Assembly: GCA_913058335.1 (NCBI GenBank)
Contig: CAJXPX010000007.1
Location: 1 to 64,000, forward strand
From: an uncultured Hyphomonadaceae bacterium
GTDB taxonomy: Bacteria; Pseudomonadota; Alphaproteobacteria; Caulobacterales; Maricaulaceae
DNA: 64,000 nucleotides
Reading direction: 5' to 3'
Shown here: in pieces, positions 35,675 through 44,581 of the stretch
Layout of the letters: each line of letters opens with the position of its first letter
Numbering within the stretch: position 1 is the stretch's first letter
Notes under the pieces: generated by a model
Databases searched by the model: none
What the model was told of the DNA's origin: nothing
The model's input: only the letters and a program-made list of their open reading frames with translations
Translations under genes and position numbers: made by a program

Positions 35675-36778
35675 TTAAGCTTTTTTGGCTGAAACCAGAC
35701 CTTTGGCCTGCTCGACCCAATCACCGGACGCCAATTTGCCGCCAAGATCGTGAGCTTCTTCTAACTCTTCAATTTGCTTTTCTGTCAGCTCTGACATGAC
35801 CTGCAACGATGTAATGCCGGCCTCCGCAAGGACTTTTTTGTATTTCGGGCCAATGCCGTCAATATCAGCAATGTCGCTCAGCTCAGGTTTCACATCAGCT
35901 TCTTGCTCTGGCGTCGCGGGTTGAGCCGTTGTGGCTTCTAACGCGGGAGATGGGGCTACCTCTTCTTTTGCGGGAGCAGCTTCTTGTTGTGCAGGCGCTT
36001 CCTCTTGGACAGGCGCCATATTCATGGCCAGCTCTTCCGGATTTTCGGACGCGCCGAGATCTGCCCCGACAGACGCCGCAGCTTCTGTCATGCCATCAAG
36101 AATAGCATCCGCGATCAATTCGCAATAAAGCTGGATGGCACGAGCCGCGTCATCATTACCCGGAATTGGCATATCAGCAGATTCTGGGTCACAATTAGAA
36201 TCCAGAACCGCGATAACAGGAATACCCAAACGACGCGCTTCGAGAATGGCAATGCCCTCTTTGTTTGTATCAATAACGAACATCAAGTCAGGCTTGCCGC
36301 CCATATCTTTAATACCGCCAAGCGCTTTTTCGAGCTTTTCCATTTCGCGAGCAAGCTTGAGGTTTTCTTTCTTGGTCAGACCTGTATCTGCGTCTGCACC
36401 TTCGTCGCCAAGCATGGCTTCAAGTTCTTTCAAGCGTGTGATGGATTTTGTTACAGTCTGCCAGTTTGTGAGCATTCCGCCGAGCCAACGGTGATTAACG
36501 TAATATTGAGCAGAGCGCTTGGCCGCTGCGGCAACAGGCTCAGACGCCGCGCGTTTCGTTCCGACGAACAAAACACGTCCGCCTTTGGCGGCAACGTCGC
36601 GAACTTCTTTTAAAGCCTGATGCAAAAGAGGAACTGTCTGGGACAGATCAAGAATATGAATATTTGAACGGGCGCCGAATATATACGGGGCCATTTTAGG
36701 GTTCCAGCGATGTGTCTGGTGACCAAAGTGAACGCCAGCTTCGAGCAATTGACGCATTGAAAATTCAGGTAGGGCCAT
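35675..36778 (-). CDS. rpsB: 30S ribosomal protein S2 with C-terminal helix-hairpin-helix extension
   Basis: A 367-residue protein, about 110 longer than typical S2. Residues 1-about 250 are normal S2 ([69 protein letters not shown]). A Glu/Ala/Pro-rich linker (about 255-298) leads to a small domain (about 300-367) containing [17 protein letters not shown] and DWVEQAKGL, the helix-hairpin-helix type also found at the end of NuoE in this window. ATG 36778 has a strong AAGGAG; the longer frame start is not used. A structured leader lies upstream. Confidence 0.96.
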   Translation of the reverse strand: MALPEFSMRQLLEAGVHFGHQTHRWNPKMAPYIFGARSNIHILDLSQTVPLLHQALKEVRDVAAKGGRVLFVGTKRAASEPVAAAAKRSAQYYVNHRWLGGMLTNWQTVTKSITRLKELEAMLGDEGADADTGLTKKENLKLAREMEKLEKALGGIKDMGGKPDLMFVIDTNKEGIAILEARRLGIPVIAVLDSNCDPESADMPIPGNDDAARAIQLYCELIADAILDGMTEAAASVGADLGASENPEELAMNMAPVQEEAPAQQEAAPAKEEVAPSPALEATTAQPATPEQEADVKPELSDIADIDGIGPKYKKVLAEAGITSLQVMSELTEKQIEELEEAHDLGGKLASGDWVEQAKGLVSAKKA

Positions 36779-36811
36779 GGATATCTCCTTGTTCCGGTTG
36801 ACCATATGCAG

Positions 36812-36845
36812 GGTGTGAAGTCTCCCCACCACGGGGCCACTCACC
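36812..36845 (-). ncRNA. Candidate structured leader of rpsB mRNA
   Basis: 34-67 bases upstream of the rpsB start the minus strand can fold as GGTG...CACC around an inner CCCC-GTGGT-GGGG stem. S2 is known to control its own operon through leader RNA in other bacteria, so this may be the S2-binding element. The alphaproteobacterial structure is not one I can match precisely. The remaining gap to dnaE (36846-37026) contains a small hairpin at 36980-36993 (AGGCG/CGCCT) that may end dnaE transcripts. Confidence 0.4.
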
Positions 36846-37026
36846 GGAATGGACGAAAGGCTATATGCCGGACGCCCGCACCTGCATGCGAATTAGTGAG
36901 GGCGACATAGCGTAAATGGGCCGGGATGCAAGAGATTTATTCGGTTGGGACGTATGACAAGCATTTTTCCGCAACCGAAAGGCGTCCCCGCCTCTCAGAT
37001 GAAGAAACAGCAAAAGGAAAAGCGCA

Positions 37027-40000
37027 TTAAGCCGCAATTTCGCGTATGATTTCTACCGCCGGATTAACGCGGATAGCCTTTTGAATTTTCAGATCGATTC
37101 CCCAGTTTCCGGCAAGCTTCCAACTGGCCTCGCGGGTTTTATCCAAAGGCGCTGAAATCATAATGTAACCGGAGTTTTGATAAGGCGCATTTTTGAGCTG
37201 ATGAAGAAGCGCCTCCAAAGAATCCAATGTCTCGGCGGTGGCATTTCTAAGACGGATATTAATTCCGACAATCTTGGCCTCGGGCGGCTTGGCGTCCAAA
37301 GCTGTCATCGCCTCGGCAAAGAGCCGCACATCCCCGTCCCCGCCCTCGGCTTTGACCTTGACCTGAACCAAATTTCCAGGACTGAGATCATCGCGATTGG
37401 TCAGCAAAATCTTTTCCGTGAACAAGACCTCATACTCTCCGGTCGGGTCCGATAGAGCGACAAAGGCAAATTTCTTCCCGCGTTTGGACAGCCGCTCTTG
37501 CTTACGCAGAACGACCCCCGCAAGGTTAAGCTTACATTCTTTTCCGCTACGGGCGTAACGTTCCCCGATATCAACAGCGCTGGTACACTTATCAAGACTG
37601 CCTTTTTCCAGATGTTCATCCAGTGGATGTCCGCCCAAATAAAACCCGACCGCGCCCAATTCATGGTTTAACGTTTCGATTGATCCCCAAGGTGGAGCGT
37701 ATTCCAGATCGGGATCTTCCATTGGGACGACATCCCCGAACAGGCTGACTTGATTGCTGGAGCGTTCGCGCGCGGCCAGAGTGCCTATATCCTGCAAAAT
37801 CGAAGAGGAGGCCAAAACACTGGCGCGGTTTAGGTCAAGACAATCAAATGCGCCCGCCCGCGCCAGATTTTCAATCGCGCGTTTATTGACGAGCCGCATA
37901 TCAACCCGGTGCGCAAAGTCATACAAATCTTTGAAAGGGCCGCCCTCTTTCCGAACGCTGACGACATGGCGCATTGCGTCCAGCCCCACATTTTTAAGGG
38001 CTCCCAAAGCGTATAGAACTTTCCCGTCTTTTACGTCAAAATCAGCTTCAGAGCGGTTCACACAGGGCGGTTCAATTTCAAGCCCCATGCGTTTCCCTTC
38101 CTGATAAAACTGCGCCAGTTTTTCGACATTGGCGAGATCAAGAGACATAATGGCGGCTATAAATTCGGCCGGATAAAGCGCTTTCAGATAGGCCGTCTGG
38201 AAAGAGATCATGGCATATGCCGCAGCGTGGGATTTGTTAAAACCATACCCCGCAAATTCATTGACGAGCTCAAAAATCTCGCCTGCTAAACGCCCATCCA
38301 CATCGCGCTCAACCGCCCCGTCAATAAACTTTGATTTTTGTCGGTCCATTTCGGCCTGGTCTTTTTTACCCATGGCGCGGCGGAGCAAATCCGCATCTCC
38401 GAGCGAAAATCCGGACAGGGTTTTGGCGATCTCCATCACCTGTTCCTGATAAATAATAATCCCGTAAGTTTCCTTAAGAATGGATTCCAGCTTTGGATGA
38501 GGAAAGGTAATTTCCTGACGCTCAAATTTGCGATCAATATAGTCGGGGATGTTTCTCATCGGCCCGGGGCGATAGAGCGAGATCAAGGCGGTCAGTTCTT
38601 CGATTGAGCCCGGCGCCATTTTCCGGAGCACGTCGCGCATCCCCGAACTTTCAAGCTGGAACACACCGGCCGACAGGCCTTCGGATAAAGGCGCGTAAGC
38701 CTCTGGCGTGTTGGTGCTGACTTTTGACCAATCGACCGTGATGTCGCGTTTGACGAGATATTTCAGACATCGATCAATGACCGTCAATGTCTTTAAGCCG
38801 AGAAAGTCGAACTTCACCATTCCGGCTTTTTCGGCCCATTTCATTGTAAATTGTGTGGCGGGGATGTCTGAACGCGGATCCCGATAAAGCGGGACGAGCT
38901 GTTGCAGCGGACGATCGCCAATAACCACGCCCGCCGCATGGGTCGACGCGTTTCGATACAAGCCTTCGAGTTGCAGGGCCGTATCAAGAAGGGCTTTGAC
39001 AGAAGGCTCCGCCTTGCGGGCGTCCTGCAATGCGGGTTCCATGTTAATTGCCTGCGCCAAAGAGACAGGATTAGCCGGGTTGGACGGGACAAGTTTAGCG
39101 AGTCGGTCCACCTGCCCAAGCGGCATTTGCATTACACGTCCAACATCGCGGACGACAGCGCGTGCTTGCAACGTTCCGAAAGTGATAATCTGGGCGACTT
39201 GTCCGTCGCCATATTTCCGGCGGACGTAATCAATGACTTCGCCGCGGCGTTCCTGACAAAAGTCGATATCGAAATCGGGCATGGAGACACGTTCCGGATT
39301 AAGGAAACGTTCAAAGAGCAGGCCATATCGTAGAGGGTCCAAATCCGTAATGGTCAATGCCCAAGCGACCACAGACCCCGCACCGGATCCCCGACCTGGG
39401 CCAACAGGAATGCCCTGTTCTTTGGCCCATTTGATAAAATCCGCAACGATTAAAAAATAGCCCGGAAAACCCATATTTTTAATAATGCCGAGTTCAAAAT
39501 CGAGCCGTTCAAAATAGACGTCTTCTGTTTCGGCCATATCAACGACTTCAAGTCGTTTGCGGAGACCGTCTTTGGCCTGTTGCGCCAAAATGTCCGCCTC
39601 TGATAATGACCCATCGCCAAAATTGGGAAGGATAGGTTTGCGTTTTTCCGACTTCACGGAACAGCGTCGCGCAATGTTCAAAGTGTTCTCTATCGCCTCT
39701 GGCAGATCGGCAAAAAGGTCCAGCATTTGCTCCGGTGATTTCAAATAGTGATGGCCCGTCAGTTTACGTCTGTTTTTCTCCAGGACATAAGAGCCTTCTG
39801 ACATGGCGAGCAAAACATCATGCGCCTCGTGCATTTCCGGGTCGAGGTAATAGGGCTCATTGGTCGCGACCAGTGGAAGGCCTTTATCATAAGCAAAATC
39901 AAGAAGTATGGGTTCGGCTTTTTCCTCTTCGGGTGTGTTATGCCGTTGCAGCTCGACATACAGGCAGTCAGGAAAAAGCGATATCAGGCGGTCAAGCCAG

Positions 40001-40485
40001 CTTTCCGCCTCTTCCAAACGGTCTTGAACAATAAGCTTGTTTAAAACACCGTCAGGGCCGCCCGTTAACGCGATCACGCCTTCTGTCCGGCCCGTTAGAA
40101 AATCTGCTTTCACATGCGCCAAATCCGTCGGCTCGACATCCAGAAATGCCGAGGAAGACAGCGCCATGAGATTCTCATAGCCCTTCTCATTTTTCGCAAA
40201 TAGCACAAGAGTGCCGTCCGGATCTTTTCGGATTTGCCCCGGCTGCAAAGGTATGCCGATATCCATCGACAAAGTTAGCCCGATAATAGGCTGCACTCCA
40301 AAGCCAGCCATTGTGTCAGAAAATTCAAGAGCCCCGCAGAGATTATTGGTGTCAGTCAGACCAACAGCCGGGAAATTCCAATCCGCGCACCGCGCGCCCA
40401 GTGGCTTCATTTTCAATGCGCCCTCTAACATTGAGTAAGGCGAGCGCGTCCGAAGAGGTACAAAATCCAAGCGACGAATAGCCAT
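37027..40485 (-). CDS. dnaE: DNA polymerase III alpha subunit (DnaE1)
   Basis: A 1152-residue replicative polymerase. A PHP domain (1-about 270) is followed by the polymerase core with GPGRGSGAGSVVAWALTITDLDP, the catalytic MPDFDIDFCQERR, YRPGPMRNIPDYIDRK and GYGFNKSHAAAYA, then a tandem HhH, an OB domain (about 1000-1070) and a C-terminal region. PHP metal residues are lost: P10 and R14 replace the first two His, T46 the third. Length and position favour DnaE1 over the mutagenic DnaE2. A small ORF with an SOS promoter lies 58 bases upstream, so part of dnaE transcription may be damage-induced. Confidence 0.96.
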   Translation of the reverse strand: MAIRRLDFVPLRTRSPYSMLEGALKMKPLGARCADWNFPAVGLTDTNNLCGALEFSDTMAGFGVQPIIGLTLSMDIGIPLQPGQIRKDPDGTLVLFAKNEKGYENLMALSSSAFLDVEPTDLAHVKADFLTGRTEGVIALTGGPDGVLNKLIVQDRLEEAESWLDRLISLFPDCLYVELQRHNTPEEEKAEPILLDFAYDKGLPLVATNEPYYLDPEMHEAHDVLLAMSEGSYVLEKNRRKLTGHHYLKSPEQMLDLFADLPEAIENTLNIARRCSVKSEKRKPILPNFGDGSLSEADILAQQAKDGLRKRLEVVDMAETEDVYFERLDFELGIIKNMGFPGYFLIVADFIKWAKEQGIPVGPGRGSGAGSVVAWALTITDLDPLRYGLLFERFLNPERVSMPDFDIDFCQERRGEVIDYVRRKYGDGQVAQIITFGTLQARAVVRDVGRVMQMPLGQVDRLAKLVPSNPANPVSLAQAINMEPALQDARKAEPSVKALLDTALQLEGLYRNASTHAAGVVIGDRPLQQLVPLYRDPRSDIPATQFTMKWAEKAGMVKFDFLGLKTLTVIDRCLKYLVKRDITVDWSKVSTNTPEAYAPLSEGLSAGVFQLESSGMRDVLRKMAPGSIEELTALISLYRPGPMRNIPDYIDRKFERQEITFPHPKLESILKETYGIIIYQEQVMEIAKTLSGFSLGDADLLRRAMGKKDQAEMDRQKSKFIDGAVERDVDGRLAGEIFELVNEFAGYGFNKSHAAAYAMISFQTAYLKALYPAEFIAAIMSLDLANVEKLAQFYQEGKRMGLEIEPPCVNRSEADFDVKDGKVLYALGALKNVGLDAMRHVVSVRKEGGPFKDLYDFAHRVDMRLVNKRAIENLARAGAFDCLDLNRASVLASSSILQDIGTLAARERSSNQVSLFGDVVPMEDPDLEYAPPWGSIETLNHELGAVGFYLGGHPLDEHLEKGSLDKCTSAVDIGERYARSGKECKLNLAGVVLRKQERLSKRGKKFAFVALSDPTGEYEVLFTEKILLTNRDDLSPGNLVQVKVKAEGGDGDVRLFAEAMTALDAKPPEAKIVGINIRLRNATAETLDSLEALLHQLKNAPYQNSGYIMISAPLDKTREASWKLAGNWGIDLKIQKAIRVNPAVEIIREIAA

Positions 40486-40543
40486 GCCCTCTCCTTTCTA
40501 TCAGTCCAAACTTCTGTTGGACGTCTCTTATATCAATCGGGAG

Positions 40544-40639
40544 CTAGCCTCCCAAGACCATCATCCACATGGTCATCACACCGACAAACCCTGCCAGAAC
40601 GGCGCCTGAAACAATATCCATTGCGAGTTGTTTTGCCAT
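40544..40639 (-). CDS. 31-residue single-helix membrane peptide under LexA control
   Basis: An ORF of 31 codons plus a stop. ATG 40639 is preceded by TGGGGATAAAG (ribosome site) and ends at TAG 40544. The peptide begins MAKQLAMDIVSG, then a hydrophobic segment (about residues 9-29) rich in Gly, Val and Met (six Met in all, MTMWMM at 22-27) and ends GG. One charged Lys before and one Asp at the start of the helix suggest N-in insertion in the inner membrane. A promoter with a perfect LexA box sits 26-64 bases upstream. dnaE starts 58 bases downstream. Size, topology and control recall the Caulobacter SOS division inhibitor SidA (29 residues); no sequence comparison was possible. Confidence 0.7.
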   Translation of the reverse strand: MAKQLAMDIVSGAVLAGFVGVMTMWMMVLGG

Positions 40640-40664
40640 CTTTATCCCCAATAAAACCATTGAT

Positions 40665-40703
40665 GTTCTATTTTTGTTCTACACCCTTATCTTAAAGAGT
40701 CAA
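40665..40703 (-). promoter_or_regulatory. SOS promoter with perfect LexA box upstream of the small ORF and dnaE
   Basis: On the minus strand TTGACT (40703-40698), 16 bases, TAGAAC (40681-40676) make a core promoter. GAAC (40679-40676), 7 bases, GAAC (40668-40665) is a perfect LexA box overlapping the -10 region and the start point. The lexA gene in this window has the same TTGAC-N16-TAGAAC layout. The predicted leader is about 30 bases. Confidence 0.8.
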
Positions 40704-40733
40704 ACTGATTCTGGGGATATATTCCTGAGGCTC

Positions 40734-40742
40734 TGTGGATAA
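40734..40742 (-). promoter_or_regulatory. Consensus DnaA box upstream of the SOS promoter
   Basis: TTATCCACA on the minus strand is an exact match to the strongest E. coli-type DnaA box, 31 bases upstream of the -35 element. A single 9-mer can occur by chance, but placement upstream of dnaE makes DnaA control of this replication gene plausible. Confidence 0.4.
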
Positions 40743-40844
40743 GTCTTTTACGCAGGAGGATGAAGCCCTTATGAGATGGCGACACAGCCCCTTGGAGAAA
40801 GGGTTAAGGGAAACAATAAATCAAGAGAAGGCGCTAGGCGCGGA

Positions 40845-41549
40845 TTAGGCTCTGGATGGAGCCTTTAAGGGCACCACAAGGCCATCGCGCACCGTAAAGA
40901 CGCGATCCATATATTGGGTCAATTCCATATTATGAGTAGCAACAAGGGCGGCGACCCCTTCCCTGCGAGTCAAATCAAATAAGCTCTGGAACACCGAAGA
41001 TGATGTGGCGGGATCAAGGTTTCCGGTTGGTTCGTCAGCCAGAAGAATTTTGGGCTTATTCGCGAGCGCGCGGGCAATTGCAACGCGCTGTTGCTCCCCG
41101 CCTGACATTTGCGACGGCTTGTGATGCATACGCGCTTCTAGGCCTAAGAGGGTTAAGAGCCGCCGTGCCTCGGCGATGGCAACACGTTCGGCCTTTCCAG
41201 CTATCATTTGCGGGATGACAACGTTGTCTTCTGCCGAAAACTCCTTTTGCAAATGATGGAATTGATAGACAACGCCAATTGTTTCGCGGCGTATGGCCGT
41301 GCGTTTATCATCAGAAAGCTTCAAACACTCCCGCCCGCCAATATAGACTTCTCCGGCATTAGGTTTTTCAAGCAATCCAGCGGCATGAAGCAATGTGGAT
41401 TTACCTGATCCGGACGGCCCAATCAGTCCCACCATCTCACCCGGGAAAATATCAATATCAGCGCCGGCCAAAACATTCAGCAGGGACAGGCCAGACTGGT
41501 AAGAACGGTGCAAATTCCGCACAGACAGTATGGGGCGGGTTTGGCTCAT
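40845..41549 (-). CDS. lolD: Lipoprotein-releasing ABC transporter ATPase LolD
   Basis: A 234-residue ABC ATPase energising release of outer-membrane lipoproteins from the inner membrane to LolA. Walker A GPSGSGKS at 44-51, Q-loop VVYQFHHLQKEFSA, signature MSGGEQQRVAIARAL, Walker B ILLADEPTGNLDP. It lies 9 bases after the permease gene, which fixes its partner. Confidence 0.95.
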   Translation of the reverse strand: MSQTRPILSVRNLHRSYQSGLSLLNVLAGADIDIFPGEMVGLIGPSGSGKSTLLHAAGLLEKPNAGEVYIGGRECLKLSDDKRTAIRRETIGVVYQFHHLQKEFSAEDNVVIPQMIAGKAERVAIAEARRLLTLLGLEARMHHKPSQMSGGEQQRVAIARALANKPKILLADEPTGNLDPATSSSVFQSLFDLTRREGVAALVATHNMELTQYMDRVFTVRDGLVVPLKAPSRA

Positions 41550-41558
41550 ATTTTCCCC

Positions 41559-42857
41559 CTATTCATATCGCAGTCCCTCGACGGGATCGACTTTAGAGGC
41601 GCTGAGAGCCGGAAAAAAGGTCGCGGCGGCGGAAATCAGAAACCCCCAAAAAGCGACGCCAAAAACTTCGGTCCAGACAATTTTGGCCGGTATACCACCA
41701 GAAAGCTGGTAAACATCTTCGGGGAATAATTCGGTGCCCGTTACAAATTCGATAGCGGCCTGAACGGCGCCTATATTCAAGCAAAAGAGAATACCAATAA
41801 TTAGCCCGGCGAGAGTGCCGAGAATCCCGATCATCGCGCCCGACATAAAAAATATCCGCAAAACCCCTGCGCGAGACGCGCCGATTGTCCTAAGAATTGC
41901 GATGTCTTTAGACTTGTTTTTCACCAACATAATCATAGAGGCAAGTACGGGGAAAGCGGCGATTATAACGACGATCATAAAGATAAAGCGCATGGCGATT
42001 TGTTCGGTGCGCAAAGCGGTCGCCGTTGTCGCATTCCGGTCTTTCCAAGTGGTGATGAAAACAGGTTCTTGAGCCGCATTTCCGACAGGTTTTTTCAGGA
42101 TGTCAATCATATCCGGATTTTCAAGTCTCAGCTGAATTTCACCTGATGGTTTACCCCCGTCAAAGAGAAGCGTCGCCTCGTCATAATCCATATAAATATA
42201 AGTCTGGTCTGTAACAAGAAGCCCGACTTCGAAAACGGCGCCTATTGTGTAAACCTTTTTAATCGGCTGCGGGCCGGTCACAGTTGTGCGGGTGCGCGGT
42301 GAAAATACCATGAGTCTGTCCCCTGCCCGAAGGCCAAGCCCGGCCGCTAAACGCCCGCCAATAGCTATCGTCTGGTCTGAGCCTTCGCCCTGCCCGAATG
42401 TATCCAGACTGCCTTGCGTAACGGATTGCGAGATAAGGTCGTAATCTCTCAGGTTCTCGGGCCGAATGCCGATTACTTGCGCAAGTGAGAACTGGCTATT
42501 GGCTTGCACGCCCGTATAGCTCTGATTGAACTGAAACGCTTCATCAACACCCGGAACGCTGGCAAGACGCTCCTCCATTTCTTTCATGCTTTCCGGGGTC
42601 GGCTGCGGCGACGAACTCGCAACATACATATGGCCTTCACTGCCAACCGTCAGGCGGATCATATCATCGCGAAAGCCGTTCATAATCGACATAATGATAA
42701 TCATCGCGGCAATCGCTAGCATGATACATGTAAAGGAAATGGCCGCAATCAACCCCACGCCACCTTGGGTTTTCTTCGCCCGCAAATAGCGCATGGCGAT
42801 ACGGCGCTCAATCGCGCCGAAAGGTTTGTTTTGCTTTATGGTAATGTCTTGGCTCAA
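41559..42857 (-). CDS. lolC: Lipoprotein-releasing ABC transporter permease (LolC/E family)
   Basis: A 432-residue permease with four membrane helices: one N-terminal (about 35-58), a large periplasmic domain (about 60-290), and three C-terminal helices in an FtsX-like domain ([33 protein letters not shown] is the coupling segment). There is one permease gene here, not a LolC/LolE pair, so the complex is presumably a homodimer (LolF type). Its start overlaps the proS stop by 4 bases. Confidence 0.92.
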   Translation of the reverse strand: MSQDITIKQNKPFGAIERRIAMRYLRAKKTQGGVGLIAAISFTCIMLAIAAMIIIMSIMNGFRDDMIRLTVGSEGHMYVASSSPQPTPESMKEMEERLASVPGVDEAFQFNQSYTGVQANSQFSLAQVIGIRPENLRDYDLISQSVTQGSLDTFGQGEGSDQTIAIGGRLAAGLGLRAGDRLMVFSPRTRTTVTGPQPIKKVYTIGAVFEVGLLVTDQTYIYMDYDEATLLFDGGKPSGEIQLRLENPDMIDILKKPVGNAAQEPVFITTWKDRNATTATALRTEQIAMRFIFMIVVIIAAFPVLASMIMLVKNKSKDIAILRTIGASRAGVLRIFFMSGAMIGILGTLAGLIIGILFCLNIGAVQAAIEFVTGTELFPEDVYQLSGGIPAKIVWTEVFGVAFWGFLISAAATFFPALSASKVDPVEGLRYE

Positions 42858-44179
42858 GAGCCGAGTTCCGTTTGCAAAAAGACCATCGCCGCCGCCGGGC
42901 TGAGCTCATGCCTTTCACCGGAACGGCGATTTTTAATTTCGACAACGCCTTTTTTCAGTCCTCGAGGCCCTATGGTCACTTGGTAAGGCAAGCCGATCAG
43001 ATCCATGCGAGAGAATTTGACCCCGCCGCGATCATTTGTGTCATCATAAAGAGGCTCGCATCCCGCGTTGGAGAGCTGGGTATAGAGATTTTCGCAGGCA
43101 GCGTCCGCTTCGGCGTCACCGGATTTAAGATTGATAATTCCGACTCCAAATGGGGAGACGGATTTCGGCCAGATAATGCCGTCTTCGTCGTGGCTGGCTT
43201 CGATAATGCCGCCGACCAAGCGGGACACACCGACGCCGTAAGAGCCCATCATAACCGTATGTTCTTTCCCGTCAGGCCCCATAACTTTGGCCTTCATCGG
43301 CGCGGAATATTTATCACCGAAATAGAAGATATGCCCCACTTCAATCCCGCGCGCAGTGAGTTGTTTATCTTCCGGAATTTTGGCAAATTCGTTTGCGTCG
43401 TGCATTTCGTCCGCAGCGGCGTAGAGCGCGGTTCTCTCATCTACGTGCTTTGACAAATCAGCAGAAAAATCAATGTCACCAGGGGCGTCCATCTCGACCA
43501 GATCTTTGTGACAGAAAACTTCACTCTCGCCTGTCTCGGCTAGAATAACAAATTCATGGGACAAATCTCCGCCAATGGGGCCAGTATCTGCCTTGACCGG
43601 AATGGCTTTCAGACCCAAACGCGCGAACGTATTGAGATAGGCCACAAACATTTTATTATAGGATAAGCGAGCCGCCTCTTTATCGATATCAAAGCTGTAA
43701 GTATCTTTCATCAGAAATTCGCGGCCGCGCATAACGCCGAAACGCGGGCGAGTTTCATCGCGGAATTTCCATTGGATATGATAAAGAAGTTTAGGTAAAT
43801 CTTTGTAAGACCGGACATAACTGCGGAAAATATCCGTAATCATATCTTCATTCGTTGGCCCGTAGAGCATTTCGCGGTCGCCGCGATCCGTAATACGGAG
43901 CATTTCAGGACCGTAAGCATCATAGCGCCCTGTCTCTTTCCAGAGGTCGGCACTTTGGATTGTCGGCATGAGCATCTCTACCGCCCCAGCCTTATTCTGT
44001 TCTTCGCGAACAATGCGTTCTATATTTCGAAGAACCTTCAACCCCAGCGGCAACCAGCTATAAATGCCAGCGCTATTTTGCTTAATCATCCCGGCCCGCA
44101 ACATATATTGATGCGAAGCGATAGTTGCTTCGGCCGGCGTCTCTTTCAGAAGCGGCAGGAAGTAATTGGAAAGACGCAT
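42854..44179 (-). CDS. proS: Prolyl-tRNA synthetase (short alphaproteobacterial type)
   Basis: A 441-residue class II synthetase charging tRNA-Pro. Motif 2 [21 protein letters not shown] and motif 3 [21 protein letters not shown] are clear, with the anticodon-binding domain at about 350-441. The insertion editing domain of E. coli ProS (572 residues) is missing, the usual state in alphaproteobacteria, which rely on separate trans-editing proteins. proS-lolC-lolD is a common order in the class. Confidence 0.97.
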   Translation of the reverse strand: MRLSNYFLPLLKETPAEATIASHQYMLRAGMIKQNSAGIYSWLPLGLKVLRNIERIVREEQNKAGAVEMLMPTIQSADLWKETGRYDAYGPEMLRITDRGDREMLYGPTNEDMITDIFRSYVRSYKDLPKLLYHIQWKFRDETRPRFGVMRGREFLMKDTYSFDIDKEAARLSYNKMFVAYLNTFARLGLKAIPVKADTGPIGGDLSHEFVILAETGESEVFCHKDLVEMDAPGDIDFSADLSKHVDERTALYAAADEMHDANEFAKIPEDKQLTARGIEVGHIFYFGDKYSAPMKAKVMGPDGKEHTVMMGSYGVGVSRLVGGIIEASHDEDGIIWPKSVSPFGVGIINLKSGDAEADAACENLYTQLSNAGCEPLYDDTNDRGGVKFSRMDLIGLPYQVTIGPRGLKKGVVEIKNRRSGERHELSPAAAMVFLQTELGS

Positions 44180-44257
44180 AAAAGACTCGATTTAATAAAG
44201 CTTTGGCATAGCCCGACTTTCGCAAGGCAACAAGTCAAAGCCTCTGCTGACAAGAAG

Positions 44258-44284
44258 AATTTATTCAAGGACAAATTTATTCAA
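44258..44284. repeat. 11-bp direct repeat with 16-bp period upstream of proS
   Basis: AATTTATTCAA occurs at 44258-44268 and 44274-44284, separated by GGACA. It is in the 117-base gap between the DUF1467 gene and proS, 79-105 bases upstream of the proS start. It may be a tandem regulator site or a slippage remnant. The gap contains no clear terminator. Confidence 0.55.
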
Positions 44285-44296
44285 AAGGCCGGAAAC

Positions 44297-44569
44297 CTAA
44301 TAGTCGTTTTGTTTCACCAAGGTGCCGAACATGTTCCAATCCAGCCAACCTGAGATAATTAGACCACATGAGATAACCCAGATAACGGTTGCGATGACCG
44401 AGGTAATTATAAATTTTTTCTTTATCTGGCTATCGACCGGCGCCCCCGGCTCTGACCCTTTTACAATGTCCTCAGATTCGGCCTGCCCCTTTACTCCTAT
44501 GGGTAGGACGGCAAACAATACGACCCACCAAATAATCAAATACATAACAAGTAAGGAGAACCAATTCAT
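44297..44569 (-). CDS. DUF1467 family membrane protein
   Basis: A 90-residue protein with two membrane helices (about 3-23 and 52-73). The first carries the family pattern YLIIWWVVLFAVLPIGVKGQ, the connecting loop is acidic (about 27-48) and the second ends GWLDWNMFG. DUF1467 proteins are small, conserved among alphaproteobacteria, often next to mce as here (12-base gap), and have no known function. Confidence 0.88.
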   Translation of the reverse strand: MNWFSLLVMYLIIWWVVLFAVLPIGVKGQAESEDIVKGSEPGAPVDSQIKKKFIITSVIATVIWVISCGLIISGWLDWNMFGTLVKQNDY

Positions 44570-44581
44570 CAGGGATAGTCC

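Larger units (their letters stand above)
40486..40844. other. 359-bp gap between dnaE and lolD
   Basis: Besides the 31-codon ORF, its SOS promoter and the DnaA box, the gap contains a short stem CCCTT-GGAGA-AAGGG (about 40788-40802) between lolD and the promoter, which may be a weak lolD terminator. A 25-codon plus-strand frame (40771-40848) with AGGAGG upstream of an adjacent four-codon frame is also open but has no promoter or protein-like features. Confidence 0.5.

Noticed and set aside
40771-40848. 25-codon plus-strand ORF upstream of the SOS promoter, with AGGAGG ahead of a four-codon frame
   Set aside because: No promoter, strongly charged random-looking peptide, and it runs into the lolD 3' end. 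Kept only as a note.
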